Assembly (NCBI GenBank): GCA_964371355.1
Contig: CAYJMG010000017.1
Span: forward strand, 29,358-93,357
Direction of reading: 5' to 3'
DNA from: JACRBR01 sp964371355
GTDB taxonomy: Bacteria; Chloroflexota; Dehalococcoidia; DSTF01; JACRBR01
DNA: 64,000 nucleotides
Part shown: piece by piece, positions 43,819-53,744 of the stretch
Position numbering within the stretch: the first letter of the stretch is position 1
How the letters are laid out: the number at the start of each line of letters is the position of its first letter
Notes under the pieces: generated by a model
The model's input: only the letters and a program-made list of their open reading frames with translations
What the model was told of the DNA's origin: nothing
The model's database searches: none
Position numbers and translations under genes: made by a program

Positions 43819-44919
43819 TCAGCCCCGAAAGCCGTGCCGCTCCGCCGTCCCCACCGCGAAGTGGTCAGTCATGCCGCTGATGTAGTCCGCAACCCGCCGC
43901 GCCAGCGGATCCTCCGCCCGCGTGTACTCCGATGCCGCGAACTCCTCCGGATGCCTCAGCAGCCTCTCCCACAGAAACTCGATGATCCGGCGTGCTCGCG
44001 CCGCTTCCGCCAGGCGCTCCTCCCACAGGTACACGTTCTCGAACATGTAGTCGCGCAGCTCGTCGGCGGCCTCGGCCACCTCGTCGCCCATGCCGATGAC
44101 GGCGGGCCCACCGTCGCGCGCACGCTGGGCCACGGCCCACGACGCGTCCACGATGTCGCTGACCAGTGCATCGATGCGCTCGGAGTGCGTCTCCCCCAGC
44201 ACGCGCCGGGCACGCGCCGGCAGCTCGTCGGCGCGCAGCAGGCCCGCCCGGGTCGCGTCCGCAATGTCATGGTTCAGGTACGCGACGGAATCCGCCAGAC
44301 GCACGATCTGCGCCTCCAGCGTCGACGCCAGCGGCGCTCCCCACTCTTCCTCACTCCAGTACCGCTCTTCCAGCTCCTCGAAGATGCCCTCCCGCGGCTT
44401 CGAATGCTTCAGGATCCCCTCGCGCACCTCCCACGTCAGGTTCAGCCCGGCACCGGAGCCCTCCAGCAGGTCGACGATGCGCACGCTCTGCTCGTTGTGC
44501 CGGAACCCATCCGGCAGCAGCTCGCCCAGCGCCTGCTCGCCCGCGTGCCCGAACGGTGTGTGCCCCAGGTCGTGGCCCAGCGCGATCGCTTCGGTCAGGT
44601 CTTCGTTCAGCTCCAGCGCCCGCGCGATCGTCCGCGCCACCTGCGCGACCTCCAGCGTGTGCGTCAGCCGCGTGACGTAGTGGTCGCCTGCCGGCGCGAT
44701 GAACACTTGCGTCTTGTGCTTCAGCCGGCGGAACGCCATGCAGTGGATGATGCGGTCGCGATCCCGCTGATACTCCGTCCGCATGTCCGATGGAGCCTCC
44801 GGCCGCACCCGGCCTCGCGTCTCGGCGGCACGCATCGCGCCGGGGGCCAGCGTTTGCTCCCGCTCCTCCAGCCGCCGGCGTACGGCTTCATGCGGCCGTC
44901 CTTGCACGCGTTCGGTCAT
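43819..44919 (-). CDS. Deoxyguanosinetriphosphate triphosphohydrolase-like HD hydrolase
   Basis: This 366-residue HD-domain enzyme hydrolyses dGTP or other dNTPs to nucleoside and triphosphate. MRTEYQRDRDRIIHCMAFRR with KHKTQVF is the dGTPase N-terminal signature, RLTHTLEVAQVARTIARAL supplies the first His, and IALGHDLGHTPFGHAGEQ has the HD pair. DSVAYLNHDIADATRAG carries the later aspartate. The ATG at 44919 gives the usual family start; a frame open to 45195 adds low-complexity sequence. The role is dNTP pool control. Confidence 0.88.
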   Translation of the reverse strand: MTERVQGRPHEAVRRRLEEREQTLAPGAMRAAETRGRVRPEAPSDMRTEYQRDRDRIIHCMAFRRLKHKTQVFIAPAGDHYVTRLTHTLEVAQVARTIARALELNEDLTEAIALGHDLGHTPFGHAGEQALGELLPDGFRHNEQSVRIVDLLEGSGAGLNLTWEVREGILKHSKPREGIFEELEERYWSEEEWGAPLASTLEAQIVRLADSVAYLNHDIADATRAGLLRADELPARARRVLGETHSERIDALVSDIVDASWAVAQRARDGGPAVIGMGDEVAEAADELRDYMFENVYLWEERLAEAARARRIIEFLWERLLRHPEEFAASEYTRAEDPLARRVADYISGMTDHFAVGTAERHGFRG

Positions 44920-44971
44920 CAATCGCGATTGTAGGCGAAGGGATCGAGCCCGTCGAGCATGCGAGCCTTGG

Positions 44972-45006
44972 GGGGAGGCGCGGCCAGCGCCGCGGCGCGC
45001 CTCCCC
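44972..45006 (-). terminator. Strong GC hairpin after the dockerin-type gene
   Basis: GGGGAGGCGCG at 44972-44982 pairs perfectly with CGCGCCTCCCC at 44996-45006. On the minus strand it lies 12 bases past the stop of the dockerin-type gene. No U-tract follows. Confidence 0.5.
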
Positions 45007-45017
45007 GGCTCCCCCGG

Positions 45018-46094
45018 TCAGTCCAACTCGACCTCGGGCGTGGCCGTCACCTCGACCGTCGGGGCGACATCCGGACCGTCGGGCGGGCTCGTCGGAGTCG
45101 CCGTCGGCTCCGCAGGCGGTGTCGGCGTGGCAGTCACCTCCGGCGGGTGCGTCGCCGACGGGGTGGGCGTCGCACCAGGCCCGTGCCGGTGACACCTCCG
45201 CCCCAGCTGGAACAGCGCCGTCCGCAGGTCGCGGAAGCTCACGCGCCCGTCGCCGTTCACGTCGTACAGCGGATCCGTGCTCCCACTACCGATCGCCCTC
45301 GCGATCAGACGCACGTCCCTCCAGGTCACGCGACCGCTGCCGTCGACATCCGCGCAGCGTTCGGGCCGCGGCGTCCGGGTTGGGGTGGGCGTGTGGGTCG
45401 GCGGCCTCGTCTTCGTCGGTGTCGGCGTCTTCGGTGTCTTCGTCGCTGTCGCCGTCTTCGGCGTCTTCGTCGCTGTCGCCGTCTTCGGCGGGATCGTGGC
45501 CGGCGCCGCGGTCCGCGTGCTCGTCGCCGTCGGCGGCAGCGCCGTGGCCGTGCTGGTCGATGTCGGCGGCAGCGGCGTGCGGGTCGCTGTTGGAGGCGGC
45601 GGTGTCGGCGTGCGGGTGGCTGTCGGCGGCACCGGCGTCGGTGTGCGTGTGGCCGTCGCTGTTGGCGTTGGCGTGTTCGTGGGCGTCGAGGGCACCGGCG
45701 TCGGCGAGTTTGTGGGCGTCGCGGTCGGGACGCCCACGGTGATGGTGACGGAGCGCACGGTCTGCAACCCGGTCGGATCCGTGGCCCGCAGCGTGACGAC
45801 GTGCGTACCGGTGATCAAGTCGTTACGCGAGAACGAGGTCCCGACGCCGAGGCCGCCACCCTGGATGTTCGATGTCCAGAACATGAACACCCCGCCCAAC
45901 GGCCCCGTCTCCGGGTCGATTGCCGTGGCTGAGAACAGGATCGTCGAACCGGGGGCGAATGACGATCCATTGGCGGGCGAGAGGATCGTCACGACGGGCG
46001 GCAGGTTGCCCCCGGCGGCGGCCTCACGCGGCCCGGACACGCCGGCTGCGGCCGTAATCACAAGCAATGCAGCAGGAATCAGCAGGTGGCGCAT
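45018..46094 (-). CDS. Secreted protein with Ig-like domain, Thr-Pro linker and type I dockerin-like module
   Basis: This predicts a 358-residue exported protein. A signal peptide (HLLIPAALLVITAAAGVSG) precedes an Ig-like domain (residues about 30-125; VVTILSPANGSSFAPGSTIL). A Thr-Pro linker of about 120 residues follows. Then two calcium-binding dockerin-like repeats, DVDGSGRVTWRDVRLIARAI and DVNGDGRVSFRDLRTALFQL, flanked by cysteines, end in another TP-rich tail. The start at 46094 has GGGAG five bases upstream; an ATG at 46106 is an alternative. Dockerins bind cohesins in cellulosomes; no cohesin is seen here, so the module may act in cell-surface assembly with the RTX neighbour. Confidence 0.78.
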   Translation of the reverse strand: MRHLLIPAALLVITAAAGVSGPREAAAGGNLPPVVTILSPANGSSFAPGSTILFSATAIDPETGPLGGVFMFWTSNIQGGGLGVGTSFSRNDLITGTHVVTLRATDPTGLQTVRSVTITVGVPTATPTNSPTPVPSTPTNTPTPTATATRTPTPVPPTATRTPTPPPPTATRTPLPPTSTSTATALPPTATSTRTAAPATIPPKTATATKTPKTATATKTPKTPTPTKTRPPTHTPTPTRTPRPERCADVDGSGRVTWRDVRLIARAIGSGSTDPLYDVNGDGRVSFRDLRTALFQLGRRCHRHGPGATPTPSATHPPEVTATPTPPAEPTATPTSPPDGPDVAPTVEVTATPEVELD

Positions 46095-46338
46095 GGCTAC
46101 TCCCATCTCGAGCGTATTGATGAGAGCCGCCCTGATGAGTCACGCGCAGCCCGGGCGGGCGCGACTTCCGTGTCTGGCGTTGACTCCCCCTGCCACCATC
46201 ACAATCGACACAGATCGAGATACCTGAAGTCCATTTCATCGAAAACCAGATCCGGTGTTCGCGCAGCCCGGCAAACGGATCCCGATCCCCGATTGAGAAG
46301 GATCTCGCCCTGGAGTTTGAGGCCGGCGTGGTGCTGGC

Positions 46339-49300
46339 CTATCGCCGGGCCCGTCCGGCGATAGCCAGGCCCGCAAGACCTGACGCACCGGCCCCAAGCG
46401 CCAGCAACAACCACAGCCACTCCGGCGCTCCGGCCGAGCCGCCATCGCCCGTGTTCGGCAGCGCTCGCGTCCCTGCCGCGCCTCCGACCGGCGTCGCCCG
46501 GCCCGACAGCACCGTGCTCACCGCCGTCGCCGTCCGCGTGGCCGTGGCCGTCCGCGTCGGCGTGGCGGTCCGCGTCTTCGTCGCCGTCGCCGTCTTCGTC
46601 GGTGTCGACGTGCTCGGCGGTGGCGTCGCGGTGGCCTCCGGCGTGCTCGTTGAGCCTGGCGTCACCGTCACGCCCGCCGTCTTCGTGGCGCCGGCTGTCT
46701 TCGTCGCCACCGCCGTCCCCGTGGTCGACACCGTCGCCGACGCGATCGGCGTGATCGTCCCCAGGACCCCGGGCGTGTCCGTCGCCGTCGGCTCCGCGGT
46801 ATTCGTCGCCGTCGGGGACGGCGTGTCTGTCGCGGTGGCCACTGCCGTGTTCGTCGCGGTCGGTGTGTGTGTAGACGTCGGCGTCTCCGAGGCTACTGCG
46901 GTGGCGGTGTCCGTCGCTGCCGGGTCGGGTGTGTTCGTGGCCGTCGGTGTGTGCGTCTCCGTTGGGGTTACCGTGCTCGTATCCGTCGGCACCGCCGTCT
47001 CCGTCGCCGTCGGTTGCGGCGTGTTCGTCGCCGTCGGCACCGCCGTGCCCGTCGCCGTCGGCTGCGGCGTGTTCGTCGCCGTCGGCACCGGCACGGGCGT
47101 CTCCGTCGGCACCGCCGTCTCCGTCGCCGTCGGTTGCGGCGTGTTCGTCGCCGTCGNNNNNNNNNNNNNNNNNNNNNNNNNNNNNNNNNNNNNNNNNNNN
47201 NNNNNNNNNNNNNNNNNNNNNNNNNNNNNNNNNNNNNNNNNNNNNNNNNNNNNNNNGCGATGGTGTGGGCGTCGGCGTTGGCGGTTGGCCGTTGTTGATG
47301 ATCTCGCACGAGATGTACGTCTCGTCGAGGTCGCCGTTGCACGTGTCGGCGACCACCTGCGTGCCGCCGTCGAGTGTGTCCGTTCCGCCGCCGGACGTCA
47401 GCACATCGTCGCCGAATCCACCCTCGAGTAGCTCGTCCCCGGTGCAGCCGGTGATCGAGTCTGCGGACGAGCCCCCGATAATATGTTCGAAGTCTGCAAG
47501 CATGTCGGTCTCGCCGGCCACGATCGCGGTCCCTGCGCAGAGGTCAATCGTCCAGCTGCCGGACGGGCCGTTTGTCGTTGAGTACGTGTCGAAACCGGCT
47601 CCGCCAGAGGTGGTGTCGTTGCCGCCACGTGCCTCGATTATGTCATCCCCGCCGTTGCCGCTGATTGTGTCAGCGCCGGTGGCCGAGAACGAGACGTCGC
47701 CGATGAGCATGTTGGGGCCGTCATCGCCGATCAACGTGTCGCCGAAGTCTGTCCCGCGCACGTCCTCGATGTTGTCGACCGTGTCCGTGCCATAGCCAGT
47801 CGACGAATGCGAACTCAGGTTCACGGTGACGCCGACCCCGGGCCCGCCGTAACCCGTGCCCGGGAAGAACAACAAGTCAGTGCCGTCGCCGCCGTCGATC
47901 GCGTCGTTACCCTGCGTCGCCTCGATCTGATCGTTTCCCGGCCCGCCATCGATCGAACCACCGCCTGGCGATGCGCCGCACGGCCCGAAACAGCCCTCCC
48001 CCTGCAGCAGGTCATCGCCGCCGCCGCCGACGATCGTGTCGACCCCGAACATGCCGAGCAGGCGATCCGCGCCGGCGCCGCCGATGAGCATGTCGTTGCC
48101 ACCCTGCCCGGTGAACGTGGCCGGGTCATCACTTGCTGTCATCGTGTCGGCGTACCCGCTTCCGCCGGCGGCTTCGAAGTCGACGAGCGTGTCGTTGCCG
48201 TCGCCCGTAGCTGTGTTGGTGATGAAGCTGAGCGTGACCGGGCCCGGCGCGCAGTATTGGAACGGATTGCAGAGTGGCCCGATCTCGGCGTAGCCGACGA
48301 AGTCCTGGTCCACGCCGTACGGCGTGCTCCCGGCGGTGCTTCCGCCATCGAGGACGTCATTGCCAGGCCCCCCGTATATGTTGTCGCCGTCTCCCAGGCC
48401 GCTGATCGCGTCGTTGCCCGCGCCGCCGAAGAGCGGGTCATCGCGCAGGTCGGTGCCGACGATGGTGTCAGCGAACGCGCCGCCTCGCGCGCCCGACACG
48501 GCGATCAAGGTGTCTGTACCGAGGCCCGTCGCAATGCCGGTCAGCAGATTGATATTCATCGGGCCCGGGGCATCGTGGTAGGCGACGACTACATAGGTCC
48601 CAGCATCGTAATCGACCTGCGCCCGCACGCCCCCGTCGATCGTGTCGTCGCCCGGACCCGGCGTGACAACCGTGTAGCAGTTCGGGATGTTGCGGATCGT
48701 GAATGTGTCGTCGCCAGCGCCACCGTCCCAGTAATCGTTGCAGCTGCCGTCGTCGCTCATCGTGTCGTCAAAGCTTGTGCCGACGTGCGACTCTATCTTG
48801 AGCAGTGAGTCGGTGCCGCTGCCGCCGGTCACGACTGCCGTCTCGCCGGTATGCACGATCGCCACCGCGGATGGCGCGCTGTCGTAGACGACGCGGTCCG
48901 AGGCGCCGATGCCCGTGCCGATGAAGTCGCCCCCGTTGATCGAGTCGTCACCAGGGCCGGGGTCTACGCTGTCCTGTCCGCCGCCGGTGCTCACGGTATC
49001 GTTCCCGGTGCCCGCGTCGACGATGTCGTCGTTTGTGCCGGTCGTGATCAAATCGTTGCCAGCGCCTCCGTACACAGTGATCTTCGAGTTCCCCGACGTT
49101 ATGGTGTCGGCGCCATCGAGCGCGCGCACTTCGAGAAAGGAGCCGGTGATCGTGTCGTCGAAGTTGGAACCGGTGAGCCACGCGTGGCACTGACCGGTAT
49201 CGTTGCCTTCGCCACTGATCGTGCCGGAGGCGAAGTCGGCGTTGATCGGCCCCGGTGCCTCGCTGTAGTCGACACGGGTCGGATTGCCTTTGCACGCCTT

Positions 49301-49696
49301 CAGCGTGTCATTGCCCGCACCGCCACTGATCACGTTCTCGACACCGAAGCCGCCGTCAACAACGTCGTTGCCGTCGCCGCCCTTCACAACGTCGGCGTCG
49401 TTCTCGCCGTCGATCTGGTCGTCCCCCGGCCCACCGTCGATGACGTCGTTGCCGTCGCCGCCGCATATCAGGTCATTGCCGCCGAGGCCGTTGATGACGT
49501 CCGCCCCGCCGAGGCCGGCGATCACATCATCGCCGGGCGTACCGTCGAGGGCAGGGTCATCCCCGGGCGTGCCCTCGATAGTGGCGGCCTGGCCCTGGCA
49601 CATGGCCACTGCCACCGCCGGCCCGCGGGCATTGGAAACCGTGAGCGCAAGCAGTGCACACGCGGCCAGAGCCATCGCCAGCGGGAAGCTTCGCAT
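46339..49696 (-). CDS. Large RTX-repeat surface protein with TP linker and LPXTG anchor, interrupted by an assembly gap
   Basis: The N-terminal part (47257-49696, 813 codons) has a signal peptide (ALAACALLALTVSNARG) and many calcium-binding nonapeptide repeats of the GGxGxDxUx type, such as GGDGNDVIDGGPGDDQ. After a TP linker the sequence enters 100 Ns. The C-terminal part (46339-47156) continues in TP repeats and ends with LPNTG, a hydrophobic helix (WLWLLLALGAGASGLAGLAI) and RARR, a sortase sorting signal. Base counts on both sides show that a true gap of any multiple of three, including zero, restores one frame. The protein is probably a calcium-stiffened, sortase-anchored adhesin. Confidence 0.82.
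47157..47256. other. Assembly gap (100 Ns)
   Basis: Exactly 100 N bases, the conventional size for a scaffold gap of unknown length. It falls inside the Thr-Pro repeat of the RTX/LPXTG protein, where near-identical units of about 18 bases would collapse during assembly. The real length and repeat number cannot be known from this window. Confidence 0.95.
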
Positions 49697-49846
49697 CCGC
49701 CACCCCCAGTGAAGAGAATTCGGCAGAATAGAACGAAACCGGCGCTTGGCCAACAGAGTTCCGTCAAGAACCGCAGGTCCTGAGGAGCCGTTGCGCGAAG
49801 TTGCTCGCAGTGGCGCGGGCCGTAGAATGCCCCCACCTGTACGTGA

Positions 49847-49864
49847 GGGTGCAAGTCTGCACCC
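49847..49864 (+). promoter_or_regulatory. Leader hairpin before the nitronate monooxygenase gene
   Basis: GGGTGCA pairs exactly with TGCACCC around AGTC, 25 bases upstream of the start codon. It may be a 5' leader structure or regulator site in the divergent region with the RTX gene. Confidence 0.35.
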
Positions 49865-49889
49865 CGCGCATTCCATCGGAGGTGCCCTC

Positions 49890-51071
49890 ATGGGCCGGCC
49901 TGTCCTGCGCACCCGTCTCTGCGACATCCTCGATATCGAATACCCAATCATCCTCGCCGGCATGGGCGGCGTGGCCTCGGCCGACCTCGTCGCTGCGGTC
50001 TCCGAGGCCGGCGGTCTCGGCGTCGTCGGCGCGGCCTCCATGCCTCCGGAAGAGATCGAGCGCCAGGTCCGCCGTATCCGTGACCTTACGTCGAAGCCGT
50101 TCGGCGTCGATGTCCTGCTGCCGTCTGGTGTCGCGCGGCCACCCGCGCCCGAGGGGAAACAGACAAACGGCAAGGAAGGCGCTGCGGCCGCTTCGGAGTC
50201 AGCCCCCAAGCGCCCACGCGACTACCTCCCCTCTCCCTACCAGACCTTCATCACCAGCGCCGAGAAGGAGTTCGGCCTGCCCGAGCGCGGCCAGGACGAG
50301 GACTTCTCCGCTGGCATGCGCCGGCTCGGCGCGGGCGACTTCTCGAAGCGGCAGGTCGAGGCCATCCTCGACCTCAAGGTCCCCGTCTTCGCCGCCGGCC
50401 TCGGCAATCCCGGGCCATACGTGGAGGCCTTTCGGGCGCAAGGCGCGAAGGTCATCGGCCTCGTCGGCAACGTCAAGAACGCGAAGCGCCTCGCCGACAG
50501 CGGCACCGACGTCGTCGTTGCGCAGGGCACCGAGGCCGGCGGCCATACTGGCCGCATCGGTACGCTCGCCCTCATCCCCCAAGTCATCGACGCTATCGCG
50601 CCCACGCCTGTCGTCGCAGCCGGCGGCATCGGCGATGGCCGCGGCATCGCCGCCGCACTCGCTGCTGGCTGCGACGGCGTCTGGATCGGCACCGCTTTCC
50701 TCGTCTCGCGCGAGGCCACGTGGCCCGACCTGCTGAAGCAGCGCATCCTCGCCGCCACCGAAGAAGACACGCGCGTCACCCGCCTGTACAGCGGCAAGAC
50801 CATGCGCAACATCAACAACCCGCTCATCGAGTACTGGGAGTCGCAGAAGCTCGACGCCCTCCCCATGGGCATGCAGGGCATCGTCTCCGGCGAGATTATG
50901 GCAGGCGCGCGTGAGGCCAACCGGCTCGAGCTGCTGATGAACCCCGCAGGGCAGATCTCCGGCATGCTCCATGAGTCCCGTCCCGCGAAGGACATCTTCG
51001 CCGACATGGTCCGCGGCGCCGCCGAGATCCTCTCCGAGGGCCTCAAGCAGCGCGTCCAGGCTTCTGTGTAA
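49890..51071 (+). CDS. Nitronate monooxygenase (2-nitropropane dioxygenase family)
   Basis: This 393-residue FMN TIM-barrel enzyme starts at 49890 with CGGAGG upstream. YPIILAGMGGVASADLVAAV and GGLGVVGAASM form the N-terminal FMN-binding end. QGTEAGGHTGRIGTLALIPQ carries the catalytic histidine region, and VVAAGGIGDGRGIAAALAAG the phosphate loop. A polar insertion around residues 80-110 (PEGKQTNGKEGAAAASESAP) is unusual. The family oxidises nitronates but also includes enoyl reductase-like members; the substrate here may instead relate to the CoA chemistry downstream. Confidence 0.85.
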   Translation: MGRPVLRTRLCDILDIEYPIILAGMGGVASADLVAAVSEAGGLGVVGAASMPPEEIERQVRRIRDLTSKPFGVDVLLPSGVARPPAPEGKQTNGKEGAAAASESAPKRPRDYLPSPYQTFITSAEKEFGLPERGQDEDFSAGMRRLGAGDFSKRQVEAILDLKVPVFAAGLGNPGPYVEAFRAQGAKVIGLVGNVKNAKRLADSGTDVVVAQGTEAGGHTGRIGTLALIPQVIDAIAPTPVVAAGGIGDGRGIAAALAAGCDGVWIGTAFLVSREATWPDLLKQRILAATEEDTRVTRLYSGKTMRNINNPLIEYWESQKLDALPMGMQGIVSGEIMAGAREANRLELLMNPAGQISGMLHESRPAKDIFADMVRGAAEILSEGLKQRVQASV

Positions 51072-51072
51072 G

Positions 51073-51309
51073 ATGACGGCCATGGAGTACGTGCTGGTTA
51101 TCCACGAGGCCGAGGAAGGCGGCTTCTGGGCAGAGATTCCTGCGCTGCCCGGCTGCTACGTCCAGGGAGAAACGATCGACGAACTGCTGGCCGAAGCACC
51201 GGAGTTGATCGAGTCGCACCTTGATGCCCTGAAGGAGGACGGCCAGTCCGTTCCGGACGGGCACTTCATGCTGGCAACGGTCCGGGTTCCGTCCCCGAGC
51301 GCGGCGTAG
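51073..51309 (+). CDS. HicB-like antitoxin or RNase H-fold protein
   Basis: This 78-residue protein has YVLVIHEAEEGGFWAEIPAL then PGCYVQGETIDELLAEAPEL, the HicB_lk/UPF0150 pattern. HicB proteins neutralise HicA toxins and often bind DNA through a C-terminal HTH, but this copy is too short for a DNA-binding domain. The ATG at 51073 and a second at 51082 are both possible starts. It lies one base after the monooxygenase stop and four bases before the HicA-like gene. Confidence 0.78.
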   Translation: MTAMEYVLVIHEAEEGGFWAEIPALPGCYVQGETIDELLAEAPELIESHLDALKEDGQSVPDGHFMLATVRVPSPSAA

Positions 51310-51313
51310 TCCC

Positions 51314-51547
51314 GTGCCGCCGTTCCGCAACGTCAAGGTGGTGGACGCTGTGGCCGCGTTCGAGCGAGCTGGTGGCGTGCGCTGGCGTGGCAAGCACATC
51401 AACCTGAAGATGCCTAACGGCGAGATCCTCTCGTTTTCCGCGAATCGCCAGCCCATCAAGACCGGAATCCTCATGGCCATGATCAAGAAGGCGGGCCTTA
51501 CTGCCGAGCAGTTCGAACGGCTCCTGAAGGGAGAGAGGCTTGGCTGA
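51314..51547 (+). CDS. HicA-like mRNA interferase
   Basis: This 77-residue protein starts at GTG 51314. VVDAVAAFERAGGVRWRGKH, then INLKMPNG and ILMAMIKKAGLTAEQFERLL, match the HicA/YcfA double-stranded RNA-binding fold; the histidine in GKHIN occupies the catalytic histidine position. HicA toxins cleave mRNA. In this pair the HicB-like gene precedes HicA, the reverse of most hicAB loci. The stop overlaps the SDR start by eight bases, so the pair is embedded in a metabolic operon. Confidence 0.78.
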   Translation: MPPFRNVKVVDAVAAFERAGGVRWRGKHINLKMPNGEILSFSANRQPIKTGILMAMIKKAGLTAEQFERLLKGERLG

Positions 51548-52370
51548 CCAGCCGCTCGCCGACAAGCACGTCCTCATCACCGGAGGTGGTTCCGGCATCG
51601 GCCTCGCCTGCGCCGCCCGCCTGCGCGAGGACGGGGCCACCGTCACGCTCATGGGCCGCACGCAGTCCAAGCTCGAGGCCGCGCGCGAGACACTGCTCGC
51701 GTCTCCCAGCCCTGAAGTGCGCATCGCAGCCGGCGACGTCGCGTCCGAAGACGATATCGCTGCAGCCGTGAAGACCGCCGTCGACGCGAGCGGGGCCCTC
51801 TACGGCTGCGTCGCCGCTGCCGGCACCGGCACCTTCGGCCCCCTGCTCGACACCCAGCGCACCGCATGGGATGCCGTACTCGCGACGAACCTCACGGGTG
51901 CCATGCTCACCATCAAGCACGCCGCCCGGGCCATGGTCACGAACGGCGGCGGTTCAATCGTCGCCATCTCCTCGATCGCGGGCATCCTGACCCACCGCTG
52001 GATGACCGCCTACTGCGTGTCGAAGGCCGGCATCGAAATGCTGGTGCGCAACGCCGCCGACGAGCTGGGCGGCGCGGGCGTGCGGGTGAACGCCGTCCGG
52101 CCCGGCCTCGTGCCGACCGATCTCGCAGCCGGCCTCGTCAACAACCCGGCGGCGAACGCCGACTACCTCGACCAGATGCCCCTGCGCCGTCTCGGCACGC
52201 CGGAGGACATCGCCGAGATCGTCCGGTTCATTATTCGCCCCGAGTCGTCGTGGGTGACCGGGCAGGTCATCGCCGCCGACGGCGGCCACACCCTCCGCCG
52301 CGGCCCCGACCTCGATTCCCTCGCCGGCCTCGCCTTCAAGGCCTCCCAGCAACACCCGTATTCAGGCTGA
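51540..52370 (+). CDS. Short-chain dehydrogenase/reductase
   Basis: This 276-residue SDR starts at a TTG (51540) with GGGAGAG just upstream. VLITGGGSGIGLACAARLRE is the cofactor motif, AISSIAG gives the serine and YCVSKAG the YxxxK. LASSWVTGQVIAADGGHTL-type text (SSWVTGQVIAADGG) ends the fold. It is the gene between the HicBA pair and the two CoA-transferases and may reduce or oxidise a 3-hydroxyacyl intermediate of their pathway. Confidence 0.85.
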   Translation: MADQPLADKHVLITGGGSGIGLACAARLREDGATVTLMGRTQSKLEAARETLLASPSPEVRIAAGDVASEDDIAAAVKTAVDASGALYGCVAAAGTGTFGPLLDTQRTAWDAVLATNLTGAMLTIKHAARAMVTNGGGSIVAISSIAGILTHRWMTAYCVSKAGIEMLVRNAADELGGAGVRVNAVRPGLVPTDLAAGLVNNPAANADYLDQMPLRRLGTPEDIAEIVRFIIRPESSWVTGQVIAADGGHTLRRGPDLDSLAGLAFKASQQHPYSG

Positions 52371-52451
52371 TTCCGCTCAGCTTGCGTCTCCGGCCCCGTC
52401 GCCCGACAATCCCACAACCAGCAGTGGCGAGCGGGGGACGACTCACGACTT

Positions 52452-53726
52452 ATGACTACTTCCGCCCTCTCCGATATCCGGGTCCTCGACCTCACCGGCG
52501 AGACCGGCGTCTACTGCACCAAGCTTCTCGCGGATCTCGGAGCCGACGTCATCCGCATCGAGCCACCCTCCGGCGACCCGCTGCGCGACATCGGGCCGTT
52601 CTGGCACGACCAACGTGCGGCCGACCGCAGCCTCCAGTTCCTCCACAACAACACCAACAAGCGCAGCATCACGCTCGACATCGCGAAGCCCGAGGGCCGC
52701 GGCGTGTTCGACAAGCTGGCCGCCGGCGCCGACGTCGTCGTCGAGACGTACAGGCCCGGCTACCTCGACTCGCTGGGGCTGGGCTACGACGCCCTCCGCA
52801 AAGCCCGCCCAGACATCATCCTCACCTCCATTACAGGCTTCGGCCAGACCGGCCCCCACGCCGGCTACGAATGGTCGGACATCGTCGGCGTCGCAATGAG
52901 CGGCATGATGTGGCTGGCCGGCGAAAAAGAGGACCCGCCCAACCGCCCCTACGGCAACCAGGGCAACATCTGCGCCAGCATCGACGGCGCCGCCGGGACC
53001 ATGATGGCGCTCTATCACCGCGACCTCACCGGCGATGGCCAGCACGTCGACGTGTCGATGCAGGAGGCGCTCTGCATCAACCAGGAGACAGCGATGATGA
53101 CCTACGACATGACGCACCGCATCGCCTCCCGCACCGGCGCGCGCGGCCTCATCCCCATCGACCTGCCCGGCATCGGTATCTTCGACGCCAACGACGGCCA
53201 GGTGTTCTGCTACCTCGGCACGCCCGGCGGCGCGCCCTGGACCACGATGGTCGAGTGGATGGCCCGCGAGGGCAAGGCCGAAGACCTCACGGAGGGCGAG
53301 AACTTCGAGATGGTGCAGAGCCTCAACCTCGGCTTCCTCACCGGCCTCGTGCGGGAGCCCGAGAAGCTGCCCGCCCGCATCAAAGTGCTGGGCCACATGC
53401 GCGAGGTGTTCGCGCGCTTCATCGCCTCCTTCAGCAAGTGGTACGTCTACCAGGAAGCCCAAAAGCAGCGTCTCATGATCGGCATCGTCTCGACGCCCGA
53501 GGACCTCGCGAAGAACCCGCAGCTCGCCGCCCGCGACTGGTACCAGCACGTCGAGCACGACTTCGGCGCCGTGACCTACGCGGGCCCGCCTTACCGGCTC
53601 TCGGAGACTCCGTGGACCATGCGCCACCGCGCCCCGCTCCCTGGCGAGCACAACGACGAGATCTTCGGCGAACTCGGATTGCACGCCGGCGACATCGACC
53701 GGCTGCGCGCCGCCAGCGCGATCTAG
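52452..53726 (+). CDS. CaiB/BaiF family (class III) CoA-transferase
   Basis: This 424-residue CoA-transferase moves CoA between acyl groups without ATP. IRVLDLTGETGVYCTKLLAD and VIRIEPPSGDPLRDIGPF are the N-terminal CoA-binding region. NICASIDGAAGTMMALYHRD holds the aspartate of the family active site. The C-terminal PYRLSETPWTMRHRAPLPGE is the conserved ending. The next gene encodes a second CaiB-like protein 19 bases downstream, suggesting a two-subunit enzyme like the succinyl-CoA:benzylsuccinate transferase. The substrate is unknown. Confidence 0.88.
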   Translation: MTTSALSDIRVLDLTGETGVYCTKLLADLGADVIRIEPPSGDPLRDIGPFWHDQRAADRSLQFLHNNTNKRSITLDIAKPEGRGVFDKLAAGADVVVETYRPGYLDSLGLGYDALRKARPDIILTSITGFGQTGPHAGYEWSDIVGVAMSGMMWLAGEKEDPPNRPYGNQGNICASIDGAAGTMMALYHRDLTGDGQHVDVSMQEALCINQETAMMTYDMTHRIASRTGARGLIPIDLPGIGIFDANDGQVFCYLGTPGGAPWTTMVEWMAREGKAEDLTEGENFEMVQSLNLGFLTGLVREPEKLPARIKVLGHMREVFARFIASFSKWYVYQEAQKQRLMIGIVSTPEDLAKNPQLAARDWYQHVEHDFGAVTYAGPPYRLSETPWTMRHRAPLPGEHNDEIFGELGLHAGDIDRLRAASAI

Positions 53727-53744
53727 GCGGACAGAAGGACAGCG

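Noticed and set aside
45018..49696. TP-rich DNA as an independent tandem-repeat locus
   Set aside because: The repeats encode Thr-Pro linkers in the right frame of two secreted proteins.
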